DNA of 64,000 bases, taken from Nigrospora sphaerica (taxonomy: Eukaryota > Ascomycota > Sordariomycetes > Amphisphaeriales > Apiosporaceae). This document shows positions 24,901-36,642 of this stretch, in pieces. Location of the stretch: the NCBI GenBank assembly GCA_018287875.1, contig JAGVVL010000001.1:1736001-1800000 (forward strand). Reading direction: 5' to 3'. The translations under genes were made by a program, and so were the position numbers. The notes under the pieces are model-generated. The model saw nothing but the letters and a program-made list of their open reading frames with translations. It ran no database searches and had not been told where the DNA came from. How positions within the stretch are numbered: the stretch's first letter is position 1; each line of letters starts with the position of its first letter.

Positions 24901-26432
24901 TCCATCCGCCAGGGCCAATGTCGCCCCGTGAAGCTCGGAAACCCACCCACTGCCTTGACCTGCTTGCCTGCGTGTTCGCACGGGGAACGGCAAGACGTGC
25001 TTCAAGGCGAGCCCGATCGTGTTCCCCTTCACCATATCTTTCACACCGCCCAAGTGGCTGAACTTGGCGGCCCCGTCCAGCAAAAGGCAAAGCAGGTTTC
25101 CGCCGGCGCCACGGGGATCCCATGACCCGACGGCCACTGCACAGAGCCGGCCCCGAGTTGCGTCGCCTTTTGCTTCCCTTCGCTTTCTCCGAGTTGCTCG
25201 GGCAACCCTGTCCGTTGTCAGCAAAAGACCGAGAGGGTGTGAAGCAGGGTAGCAGGGGACAAAGAGCCCCCTCCCCCCCCCCTCTCCCCCTCGGCCCTCC
25301 TCCCCAACCCCAAATGCAGTGGTGGTGGCCCTAGGCCCCCCCTCCCGTAATGGGCGCGGGCGCGGGTGGGCTGGCAAGTTGCCGGGCTGGGCGGGCTGGG
25401 CAAGTCGGGGGCTGCATCCGAGCACTATTGCGAGTCGATGCAAATCATCATCAAAGGACAGTATTGGTCCCGTCCCTGGCCCGGGTCGGCTTAGTAGGCA
25501 GATAGTCGTAGATTCCGGTGGCTCCCGTCATCACAGAGTTCGGGGTGGAGATGGACCGATGTGACAAACGTCTGCATAGTCTAAATCCGCACAGCATTCC
25601 GGGATTCCTGATGGGCACCCATTGGCTGCGTAACCATCGATTCCTTAGATTACGGGCAGCGCTCCCCCCTCCCCGGCAACTCCCTGGTCCGTGGTTGACG
25701 GCAAATAGGGCCGAGGTGGACGGTCGGTCGGTCGAGTCTAGACGAGAACCACTCGCACCCGGGGGTGTTGCTTGCAGGGCGAACAATGCAACAATACCCG
25801 CACACTATTTCCCACACGCATGTGCCTCTGGCCCTACCGAGTCGATAGATGGCATCCGTGAATTAGCCTCCGCGGGCCTTGCCTCGTTGATTGGCCAATG
25901 GCTGGGGACATGGCCGAATAAGGGATTCCGGGGAAAGGGCGTCGTGCCGTCTGTAAGCCCATCTTCCCGAGACACCTCGGCCTCGTGGGAAGCAAAGTCC
26001 CGCGACGAGGGGCGTGACTCGAGGAGCTGGAGATGAACGGTGGAGAGCTCGTGCTCAACTGGGGGCTGACCAGGTAGAGACTAGTCGTTACGTAGTGGTC
26101 GTAAGCGCGCAAGTGTGAGCGAACGCCCGTTTGGTTTTTCCCGTCTCCTGCCGGTTTTGGTCGGCTTTTTCCTTCACCGGATCAAGTCGCAGCCGTCATG
26201 TCTCGCGGCCGCGCCGACGGGGCCGCCGTAGGCGCCTGGGAAAGGAAGCAAGAGGTCTGGCTACGACATCGAGGGCATCATCTGACGGTGATGGAGAGAC
26301 CGTCTGCCCCAATTGCTGCCCGGGCTGCTGACATATATGTAAATCCGTGGCTTGCACGACGAATGAGGACTGCTGGCCACGGCGGACGGTATCCCTTACT
26401 TCCAGGTCACCGCGGGGGAGGGCGGCTCAACC

Positions 26433-26447
26433 GGGGGGGGGGGGGGG
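26433..26447 (+). repeat. Run of 15 guanines
   Basis: G15 followed by further G-rich blocks to 26460. It could form a G-quadruplex, or could be a length-variable or error-prone site in assembly. Confidence 0.85.
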
Positions 26448-26598
26448 AGGGAGGGGGAGGTCATTGCGTCTGCAGAGACGGACAGACGGGCAGATCACAC
26501 TCTTCTTCACAGGCGGGAGCAAACATCAGTTTAGCCCTCCCGCAAACCCCTTTCGCCCTCCCTCCCAGCTCGGATATATGGAGACTACCGTCATACAT

Positions 26599-26622
26599 AG
26601 TTATCTACGTACCTAGATAACT
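26599..26622. repeat. Perfect 9-bp inverted repeat with 6-bp spacer
   Basis: AGTTATCTA (26599-26607) and TAGATAACT (26614-26622) are exact reverse complements around CGTACC. It could be a protein binding dyad or chance. Confidence 0.6.
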
Positions 26623-29370
26623 ACTTATCTGAGTACATTCATGCATGAACAGGCCCCGGTGAGCGCAGGGCTGGTGGCCACGGGACGACGTATCCTATTC
26701 GTTCTTTACTACTACTTACACACCATTCACCTTCAAAGTCAGGTAAGGTTGGGCTGGGCGATGCCGAGAACAGAGGACATGCATGCATGCAACATGCGTC
26801 ACGAAAGAGAAGTTGCCGGGGGGGGATCCCGCGGTAGAAAACATGGGCAACATGAGGGATTTCCATGTAGCAGTATGTCGATTCCGCATGAAGGCACAGC
26901 CAGCCGGGCTGGACGTTAGGTAGTATTCAAATCGTACAAAGGGAGGGGGAGGACAGGCATGAAATCCAGGGATCGATAGTATCTACCCACCAGAACCCCT
27001 CCCTCAGGGACCCTCCCCCCACCCCTGGCCACACCAATGCCACACATGTTTGGGTAGAGAGGTAACGCCGAACAAGAGACGATTGGCCACGCTCTCCGAA
27101 GGGCCAATCTCGCCAGTGTGGCGGGCCCAGCGACCGCAAATCTGGCTACCATCCGATCCGCTACAACGGGCCGCTCCCAACCGCCTGCGCCAGAATGAGG
27201 CTGTTGGTTCCGTCAACTAGCATCTGGTTGCCGCATACGGGTTCCAAGCCTTTTCGCACCTCGGTGCCGAGGCCGAGATGGGCGCGGCCTTGTACGACAA
27301 GATGCACATCTCACTTACACCCCCAAAGCTACCGAGAGACGCACGCCCCGGTCCATGCCAGCGGGTTGAGACACGCCAGGCACAACGGCCTTTTGTGCTG
27401 CCGCACCCGTCCACCCGTCTGCCCGCCTGCCTCTCCCCCGCTTAGGCATGTAGCCTAGACAGGCAGGCCATCTGGCATTGACCTCGTGCTGTACGCCACG
27501 AGGTGAGCCAATGGTGTGGACGCCACACTCTGGTCACAGCAGTGGCATCGCACCACGGAGAGGGGTAAAGGTTCATGGCTTGCATCTTGCATGGCCTTGC
27601 GAATGCGGTCAGCACTCAACGACGAGGATGTGGGGTCGACCCCAGGTCTATCCAGTTGCCTGTCTCTCTGCTCGGTCGTCCGTTCCTTGTCCCGAGGTGC
27701 TCCGGGGGGCGTAGGGAGCGAAGATCGAAGACAGTACTTGCACTCTTAGACGGGAGTACCGCTCCCGGCTCGCAAACACCCTCGCGATGGGCCGGTCCTT
27801 GGAAGGTACCATACCATGTACACATGTTTTTCGTAGTTGCCGCCCATGGAAGGATCGTCGACCCTCTCACAACCCTAGGCAGAGAGGGCACCGATGCGTA
27901 TTCGTACGTACGTATGTAAGTACATGGGCTGCGGAGTGAGGTCGACTCCGCGAGCACACCCGAGATACACCGCCTAGTGGCCTTGAGTCACACGTAACGG
28001 GAATGGCTGATGCTCGTTCGCGTCTTCCGCGACCAGTCCACCCTTCCTTCCGACCCGGTGGAGCGAGCGAGTTTTGCGTTTTTTCTTCGGTCATGCCTTA
28101 GCTATGGGGCTGCTAGGAAGGAAGAGAATCCTCCTGTGTCCCCTGCCACCAAACTACTGCCTCTTATTATACCATGTGCTGTTAGTCCGTCCCTCAGGGC
28201 CACCGGCTCCGTAGCGACAACTGCTCGATGCGGATACGACTCGATAGTGCAGTCTCGCCTACGCGGCACTTGGGCCAGACTCGCCTCTGTTAGTCGTCCA
28301 GAGGCCGAGGAGGGAAATTGGCGTAGGCTCGGTTGGTTCGCATCGGTCCTGCTCTTTCTTGCTCTCTGGCGTGCAAGTTCTACCCTGCTCGTCCATGCAT
28401 TAGCGCAGACAGGGGTGGTATCACCAGCCAAGCGCTTAAACGGCTATTTCTGGGGTGATTCGCAGAGATCCGACCAATCAGCAACTCAAGCAGCTTCTTC
28501 AACAGCTGACCCTGGACTTCTCGACCAACTAGGCCCTTAGTGCAGAGTAGTTGCCGCTGGAGAGGGGGGGGCCATTTTCGGAGAACTGCTGCGGAGGCCA
28601 TAGGTCACTCAGCCAGTCCGGGTCATGCTGCTCCAGGACGAACAGCTCGCGCACCCTCGCGCAGCCAGCCAAGCGAGGTGAGGCTTGTGGCCCCCCCGGA
28701 CCATGGTGAATGAGGTGCTATTCTTGTGCGCGTCCAGCCCAGCCCGGCCGTTTCCCCCCCCCGGTCTGGTCCCGTCCCGCTGAAGCCCGAGTGGATGTAG
28801 CGAGGAGTGCCGGGCTGCAAGACGCCGTGACCAACCGCCCTCTCCCTGCCGCAAGGAGGGATGGAAATGGATGGGTATGGGCAGCTAGACGACTCGAGGA
28901 AGCAAATCACATTGTGCCCATTATCCGACCGGCCTCCTTGACCGCACCCACCGCCGTCCCACGTTGTCACAACGTGTTCCTGTCCATGCGCAACGCGCGA
29001 AAGAAAAGGAGCCAACGCTGCTGCTACTGCTGTTACTACTACCCCGGCCCGCCGAACACCGCTAACCCTCCCCCCCCCCCCCATATTGGGTGCACATACA
29101 CGCCCATACCCGACACACCTCTCGCAAGCGCGCACCCACTCCTCCTGCATGCATGCTTAGTACATATATACAGTCGCTCTGGTTTCGTCGTAGTTACTCA
29201 AACCCCTCTTTCCTCTTTTGCGACGCCAATTCTGTCTCTCGACTGTATCGAGCTTTTTCCTTTTTTCTCGTCTCTCTATACCCCTCGCTATACCACCGGT
29301 TCTAGAACGTAGCAAAGCCGGCAACGGCGAAATACCACGGACGCCGCCAGCGGCGCCTTTCCACGCCACC

Positions 29371-31978
29371 ATGGTACGCATCGCAAAACTCCCGTCTCGC
29401 GCCCTTCGCCGGCGGCTTGGTCGTAGCTAACCCTAAGCCACCGTACGCAGTATACCCCAAGGACCAGGTATTGCGAGCAATCGCACCAAGAAATGCTGCA
29501 GAAAACCCGCCACCAAGACTCCTTCTTTGGAATGAAGGGCCCTGAACCGCGGCCGACCTCGGTCGCCACCGAGTTCGTGGATACCGACTGGGACGAGGAT
29601 GAAATCATCAGCGATATGGAGGACGACGATGCGAACTCGCCGCGGGTGAGCATGAACTCCGTAAGTCCACCGGCGTCTCCCTCCCCCTCGGGGCCCGGAA
29701 CCATTCGCTAAATCTGGATTTGGTGAAGTCGTCGGGTCAACAGAGCATGACCACCCTGTCGTCATACGAAGAGGCACTCACGCCGAGGTCGAGCCGGACT
29801 CGTGCGGCGTACCCCTACGACTATGAACCATCCAAGCCCGTCGAGGGGCCGAGGGGCCCTCATCTGTTTCGGGCGTCGTCCATGGCCGAGTACGAGGGGG
29901 CGCTGTCCCTTTCGCCCATCACGCCGAGGGCACCCAAGAACCTGAACGAGGAGATCCCCCTTCACTTTGTATACTCGACGCTGCCACCGCGGACACGGAG
30001 CAGCCCGTTTCAGTTCACCCACGAGGCCCTGGACGCGAAAAACCTGGCCGCGTGGTCACCCGAGAAGGTGGCGCAATGGATGCTCAACGCGGGCGTTGAG
30101 CTGCAGATTGCCGAGAAGTTTGTGGAGAACGACATCACGGGGGCTATCTTAATGACGTTGAAGTGCGAGGACCTCAAGGAGCTGAGCATCCCGTCTCTTG
30201 GCATTAGAATGAAGCTGTGGGAGTACGTCTCGAGGCTGCGAGACATCAAGGAAGAGGCCTCGCGGCCGGCGACGCCCATCGAGGACGAGGAGAGCAGGGA
30301 GGTCCGGAAGGAGCGCAGGCGCAACGGGAGGGGCGAGGAGGACGCGAAGCCCCAGCGCGGGCAGAGCAGGCGCCGCGCGCACAAGCCGTCGGCCGAGGAC
30401 ATCATCTCGCCCCTCGAGTCCGTGTCCATCGTGGGCATCGAGCAGGTGATCCCCAAGCCTCACAAGTGCTCCAAGGGCGAGAACTGTTCCAAGTGGAGGA
30501 AACAGCAGCGCATGATTGAGGAGTTCAAGAAGGAGCACCCTTTCGCCGACAACGTGGGCGGTGTCATCCTTGTCGCCGGCGACCCCGGCAACGCCGCCAC
30601 GGCGCGGGCGCTCAACCGCCCCTCGTCCACCGAGGCTCTGCGGCCCATGTCGGATGCTGTGCCTTCGGTCGTCGCCTCGTCCGACGTTCTCGGGCCCGGT
30701 GCTGGCATGACGCCCTTCCAGTATCTGCAGGAGGCCACCCTCCGCAACGTCCAGGCCCGGGACCCCCAGGACAACGTTCGGCAGTTCTTGGACTTCCAGC
30801 ACCAGCACGGCAACCAGCCGCAGAGCGAGGTGCCCCCCACGCCCCCCTTTGAGATGGCCCCGGTCGCTCAGGCGCCGCATGAGGGCCTCCGGGCCCTTCC
30901 CAAGCTCTCCATCCCCGGGCGACACGCTCCCTCGAGGGGGGCGACCCCTCACCGACCGTCGGGTCTGCAGCAGCCCTTTGCGCCCTACCGGATGGACAGG
31001 GCAGAAGCCTTGTCGCCAGACCTGCAGCACGCCCCGGCCGCCCCCTATCGGTTCGGCACGCCCTTCTCCGAAATGGACATCCCCGTCACCGCCGTGCCCC
31101 TGGGCCCCGTAGCTCGTGATGCCTCGCAGTCGGTCCCGCCCGACATGTCGTACCGGGCCACGCCCTCGGTCCCCGTCAGGACCTTGTCGCGCGCCTCGAC
31201 CCGTCGGCCCTCCTTCCAGGTCATGGCCCCCTTGGACGAGTACAGCACGACGCCGACGCCTCGCAACGCCATGCACCAGAGAACCCACAGCTCCCCCCAG
31301 TCGCCGCAGCGGACCTCGCCCCGTGTCCCGACTCGGCCGCAGCAGCCGCTCCACGCGCCCCCTCGCTCCCAGTACCCTTGGTCGCCGCAGCAGCGCTCCC
31401 CGAGCGACGTCAGCGACACCATCAAGGACGCCGAGGGCGTCACGTACCAGGGCCCCGTCAAGAAGCGGCGGACGCGGATGCTGCGGCACGAGTGGCACGA
31501 CCACTACGCGACGCTCAAGGGCACGCGGCTGGCCATCCACAAGGACGCCGAGACGCGCAACGACCGCACGCTCGAGTACGTCGACATTGACGACTACGCC
31601 ATCGCCTGCTCGTCGCTAGCCTCGACGTCCAAGCTCAACGCCGCCTTCAAGGCAATGAGCATCTCGCGCTCCCACAAGGACAAGGACCAGGACAAGGTCG
31701 CCGCCTTCAGCTTCCAGCTCATTCCCCAGGGCAAGGACAGCCTCACAGGCGCGCGCCTGCGAAAGCGCGAGAGCAGCCTCAGCGGCGGCCAGAACCCCGC
31801 GACGCTGGTCTCCCCCCCGGCCCCTGAGGGCGCCGTCAACGGCACCGGCAAGACGCACTACTTCGCCGTCAAGAGCCGCGACGAGCGCATTGACTGGATG
31901 CGCGAGCTCATGCTGGCCAAGGCCCTGCGCCAGAAGGGCGAGGGCGTCGAGATCAGCGTGAACGGAAAGATGTTTTGA
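29371..31978 (+). CDS. SAM and PH domain protein, Boi/Pob1-like polarity factor
   Basis: Three coding exons: 29371-29373 (the ATG alone), 29451-29660 and 29729-31978; 820 aa. Intron 1 (77 bp) begins GTACGC and ends CGCAG with a GCTAAC branch; intron 2 (68 bp) is GTAAGT..GAAG with GCTAAA. All junctions are phase 0. The ATG has a strong CCACCATGG context and is the first in its frame. Domains are an acidic N-terminus, a SAM domain at about residues 176-243 (LAAWSPEKVAQWML..GIRMKLWEYV), a short KPHKCSKGENCSKWRK segment, a long Pro/Ser-rich linker, and a C-terminal PH domain (about 633-808) with a large insertion, ending EISVNGKMF. Boi1/2 and Pob1 act in polarised growth and exocytosis at the plasma membrane, but they carry an N-terminal SH3 domain that I do not see here. 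The polarity role is therefore inference from the SAM-PH pair. Confidence 0.87.
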
Positions 31979-33340
31979 GAAAGAAAATGACCCAACCACC
32001 CCCAACGGCGCGGCTTTTTGATTTGCTCTTTGATTGCCTCCCATTCCGCCCAACTTTGGTTCCACATCTACGTTTCCCCAGGCGCGCAAATCCCAGCTCT
32101 CGCGAGGACGAGAAAAGAAAAGAAAAAAACCCTTCTAAAAAAAAGAGAAACAAGAAAACGGGAGCACGCTCCACTCCGCTCCGCCCCTAGAGGGCGGCTT
32201 ACCCCTTTGCTTCCTTCCCCTTCTTCTTCCTCTTCTTCTTCAACAACACCATCACTTTGAAGTTTCCTGCAATCTTTACCGAAAAATGGACGACGGGGAG
32301 GGGGCGGGGAGGACGGCGAAACGACTTAAAGAAGAGAAGGCACCCAACGTGAATGATACCATTGACTTCAGCAGCAAAGAGGCGGCGTTGCCGTTGCTCG
32401 TTTTTTAGGCGCATTCATTTTTCTTTTATACCTTGATACCGTTTGCACTTTTTTTGTCACGAGCATGGCTGTACGGGACGGGATTATATAGGACGTAGTT
32501 TACACTTTTACGATTTTACGACAGAATGACCGCAATGACGCCGCCGTCAACACCCCCCCTTCAATTTACCACTCACTCTCCTTAACTAAATTGACTTCCG
32601 AGGTGCCTTCGCTATATTTGCCGGTGTGTGTTGCATGAGAGACCTCGGGTGGTGTCGGGTACCATCCCTTATCCCGTGTTTTCTGTGCCTTCGCTGCAGT
32701 CGTACAGCAAATATGCTCGCCCACGGTTCGGTTCGATCCGCTGTTGGTACCGGGGTGATCATGTCACGGTTTATCCCTCACCCGACTTCCGTCCGGCTGC
32801 CTCTGCCCAAGCCCCACGTTTGGGGAGGCTGATTGAGCGATTGCGACCCGGGTACACCAATTACTTCGGATCCGCGTAGGCTGCCGAGTTCCTCCTCGCC
32901 AGCATCGGATACCGAGTGGGAGGGCAAGGGGCCACACGTAACGACACTATTACCAAGGATGGAGCCTGGTTCGAATAGCGTTTGTTCTTTTGCTACTGTT
33001 TTCTACTGGGGATACTTTAGCATAGGTGCCCTTTTCCATCGCGATGTGATCTTTACGGTTCTATATCGAATCGTACCCCAACGTATGCGGGAGACTCGAA
33101 AGATTGCACAGATGCCAATTGCCTACCCGCCCACAATTCACAAACTATTAAGTGGATGATGTGAGAGCGAGAGAGCCAGCCCATGGTCGAATGTGATGGT
33201 AACTCCCATTTCTCATGTTGTACAGGCACTATTATTGCTGAGGGCTCTTTATATCATGGGTATATCCTGCCGATCAGCCTAAGCCCCCACCCAAGGCATG
33301 CATCCTCTGTGCGTCCAACCCAGCCCCTGCTCGCCGGCCC
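31979..33340. other. Convergent 3' intergenic region
   Basis: 1.36 kb between the 3' ends of the SAM-PH gene and TPC1. It is A- and pyrimidine-rich in its first half (3' UTR-like). No gene is seen. Confidence 0.65.
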
Positions 33341-34400
33341 CTACTCAATACACTGGTCGGCGGCCTGGTAGCCCACGAGCAGTTTCAGAATCCTCTCATA
33401 AGTCCACATGGTGACGGCACTCGCCGGCGCCGCCTTGAGCAGGCTGACAGTGAGGCCCCGGTACAGCCCGCGGGCGCCCTCGGTGGCGACGATGGTGCGG
33501 AGGGCGGTGACGGCGCCCGTCTCGTACGAGGGTATGTTCTTGTGGACGTAGTGGCCGCGCGTGGGGCCCTGAACCTGGATGCGCTTGCGCACGAGGTCGA
33601 GCGGGAAGACGCCCGTCTTGGCGACGACGCTGGCGATTACGCCGGCCGTGGCGTCGCTGCTGCCCAGGGGCAGGTCCAGCCCGCCCAGCGGCCGGCGGAG
33701 GGCCTCGTACAGAGAGAAAAAGAGGCCCATGTAGGGGACGATCTGGGCGAGGCCGGGGCCGAGGCCGCGGAAGAAGCCGCGATAGCCCTCGTCGCGGCGG
33801 ATGGCGTAGACGGCGCGGCCGAGGCCGGCGTAGACGCGGTCGGGGCCCTGGGCGGCAAAGCGCGTGCGCAGCAGGTCCAGCGGGTACGTAACCACGGTGG
33901 CCGTGGCGCCGGCGCCGGCGCCGGCCATGAAGCTCTCGACGCCTTTGGGCAGGGCGTCGTCGCCGAGCAGGCGGTGCAGCACTAGAGTGATGGAGCGGTA
34001 CGTCGTGAACTGCAACGCAGCGTAGCTCACGTACATGAGCTCGGCGGGGACGTTGCCCTTCCAGAGCCCCGTGAGGCCCTCATGGCGGACAATGTGGCGG
34101 AGCGTCGAGACGGTGCCCTTGTAGACAGGGGAGCCGCCGGGGAGGCCGGCGTGCGAGAGAGGGTCCGAAAGCGAGTGCGTCTGCAGCTGCAGGCGGATCT
34201 TGACGACGTCGAGGGGCGCGATGACGAAGCGCGAGATGAGACCGGCCGTGGCTCCGGCCGTCACGACCTGGACCCGCGTGCCCTGTTGGACGGGAGGGGG
34301 GACAGCAGCGTCAGTAGCGGAAAGGTTGGAGGGTGTCACGAGGGGTGGGGGGATGGTCACGCACTTCATCTTGAAGGCGTTGCTGGTGGCTGTTCGACAT
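33341..34400 (-). CDS. TPC1: Mitochondrial thiamine pyrophosphate carrier
   Basis: Two exons, 34400-34365 and 34282-33341, encode 325 aa; the 82 bp intron begins GTGCGT, has branch CTACTGAC and ends ACAG. Splicing yields the typical start [12 protein letters not shown] followed by [19 protein letters not shown]. It is a mitochondrial inner-membrane carrier of the SLC25 family with six helices and three repeats, each with its signature: [18 protein letters not shown] and PLDLVRKRI. The overall pattern, including [14 protein letters not shown], matches fungal Tpc1, which imports thiamine pyrophosphate in exchange for nucleotides. The frame is also open through the intron, so a naive single-exon call would give a false N-terminus. 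It is divergent from the acidic protein gene at 36643. Confidence 0.92.
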
Positions 34401-36642
34401 GCATCCGGGGGATGCCCTGGCCCGGACCGGGGGGGTCCTTTCGTCGGAGGATACTCAGTACGGGGGCAGTACGGGCGTAGCAAAAAGCCTGGCGGCGGCA
34501 GTGAATGTGGCGTCTTCTTCGGTCGAGACGGCCGAGGTGGTTCGGGGAGTTGCTTAGGTCACCTGGCCTTCATAAAACCTTGGAAAAGGAATGGATTTCT
34601 GGGATCGTGCGTTGGGTCTTGTTGGGTCCCGTTGGGACGGGCGTGACGGGTGTGACGGGTAGGGGTTTCTAGAATAGATGGTAGAAAAGCCGGCGCGCCA
34701 TCTTCTCGCCGGGCAAATCTTCCAATGGATTCTCCCTGGATGTTTGCTAAACTAGGAGCCTCCCCAACCTTATGCGAGGCGCCGAGGCGTTGGAACGACC
34801 GCCTGACAGCTTGACCTGAACGTTGCGCCAGGGGCAATCCAGAAAAGCCAGTGGGCGGTGCTGCCACCAAACTCTCTTTTCCTCGCGCTTCCTGAGGTCC
34901 TTTCGACTTCCTCGGAGCCAGCTGATACGCCCACCCGTGCGCGAATGGACATAGTACACAAGAGAGACAAGCGCCCACCCATCCATCCACATACACAACT
35001 TACTTCCTCTCATCCTCTCCTTCTTTCTCGGGGATGGGCACGCATTTGGGGCCGCCGGGCGACGAGGATGTCGTGCAGGAACTCTTATTCACGCCCGTGA
35101 TCCATTGCCGCCCGGGCGTGTACTATACAGGACCGGGCCGGACCGGACCGGACTCTCTCCAAGGGGGATTTGGTTGCCTCACGAGCCTGGTTACAGGTTC
35201 AGATATGGATGCGATGCAAGCAAGCACGGTTTGTGGCTCGTCTAGGAAGATGCTCACCTGAATCCCGGGGTCTACGTCAGTCACTTGCCGTTCCCGTGTT
35301 GATTTACTCGGGCAAGCACGCGGCATTGCATGGGAAGCCATGGATGTATCTGGATGAACAGAGGGCTCTCTCACCCCCTGCCCTCCGCACCCAGTGTTCG
35401 GTGGGCACGTTGCCAAGAGGGTCTCTCCTTTTGTGTCGGGCCCGACTCAATCGAAGACGAGCCGACTGAGATGGCGAGCCGCATCTATGCTACACAATTA
35501 GGGTAATCTGCGACAGCCCAGGCCGCCTGGGCAACGGGGGCCAGCACTGGGACCCGGAATGGGCATAGACTGGAGCCGCAGGGTGGAGGGACGGTTGGAG
35601 ATTGAGTTTGCCCTTGAGTGGTGTGGGCATGTACACCTAACAGTACCAAGGCCATGGGACTTCCTCTGGTGATAGGTGCATATTAATCCGGGGCAATGCA
35701 ATTCCCCATTGCACCGCCGCCCCCACCATAGGCGCACCGGACGGACGGCAAGATAGGCACGATACGACCAACCGTTAGGGCAACGTTGCCAGGCGAAGAC
35801 TTCCTTCCGCCCGAGACTGGGTTTCGCAAATTGGCTCGAGCTGCAGGCCCCGCGCCCCGTTAGCGTCTGGTTCTGGCTCTGGCTCTGGGCAGTGTTGCTG
35901 TATTCAGAGAGTAGACAGGGCCCCGCCCAGGCCTGCAGAGAAGGGCTCTTCCATGTCACGCCCCGACCCCGTCGCGTTTGAGCGGGTGACGATGGCTGAG
36001 CAGTAAGATGACGGCGGGTGTCTGTGTACAGAGCGTAGGCCCGTCAGCCGTGTGGTCATGACCTCGCGCGCCGTCGTCCACCAGCCCTCGTGCTTTATTA
36101 GCGGTGCCCGGCTTCGTTGAACCGTGGAACTCTGTTCCTAACTGACCCTTCCAATTACATCTGTATGTCCTTACTCATACGCCGCTTCTCGCCTCCTGCC
36201 CTTCTCCTTGTTGTTGTTATTGTTGTTGTGGTGGCGTCTTTGTTGCCAGTCTCGCCCCCCTTTCCCCCCTTCCTCCAGGCCCTTCCCACGCGAAGTCGGC
36301 CACGCCGCGCTGCTGCTGCTGCTGCCGCTGCCGCTGCCGCTGCCCGCTAGCCGTCACGAGTCGCTGGCTGTATTAGCACCAGATTGCGGCGGGAGGAACC
36401 AGGGCTAGTTGTTGCATGTGATGCGGGTCCAGCCTCGACGTGGGGACCTATAGAAGGCACATCCATAACGACTACCTCATCCACTACTTAGTCACCGGTT
36501 GTATTCGGCGCGCCTTATATCTTGCAACATATCCCTTTCCAGAGGCGCACTTCTCCGTGTCTCTACTTGGGCCACCTCTTCGCTACCCGTCAGATCCCCA
36601 CTGTACCGAGCTGCACTGTCTTCGCCCGCTATTTCGCCCACT
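34401..36642. other. 2.2 kb divergent intergenic region
   Basis: This lies between TPC1 (minus) and the acidic-protein gene (plus). A CCAAT box at 34722-34726 lies 322 bp upstream of TPC1. It also holds a GGACC-rich run near 35130-35155, TTG repeats near 36206-36230 and a CTG/CCG repeat (36310-36343). No gene is supported. Confidence 0.6.
36310..36343. repeat. (CTG)5-(CCGCTG)n repeat
   Basis: Five CTG units followed by CCG/CTG alternation, about 300 bp upstream of the acidic-protein start codon. Non-coding as far as I can tell. Confidence 0.8.

Larger units (their letters stand above)
20645..29370. other. 8.7 kb intergenic desert between the transcription factor and the SAM-PH gene
   Basis: This lies between two divergent genes. 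I find no gene with family support. Open frames up to about 190 codons (24871-25443 minus, 28010-28540 plus) look random. The region holds G-rich and C-rich runs (21105-21125, 21780-21790, 26433-26447), a TGAG tandem run (21924-21940), a hairpin at 21300-21342 and a perfect 9-bp inverted repeat at 26599-26622. It probably contains the promoters and long 5' leaders of both flanking genes. Confidence 0.55.

Noticed and set aside
24871..25443. 190-codon minus frame in the second desert
   Set aside because: Spans G- and C-homopolymer runs, has no domain, and competing frames are open on the other strand.
30149..31540. 463-codon antisense frame over the SAM-PH gene
   Set aside because: Shadow frame produced by GC-rich codons; Arg/Gly/Leu-rich with no family match.
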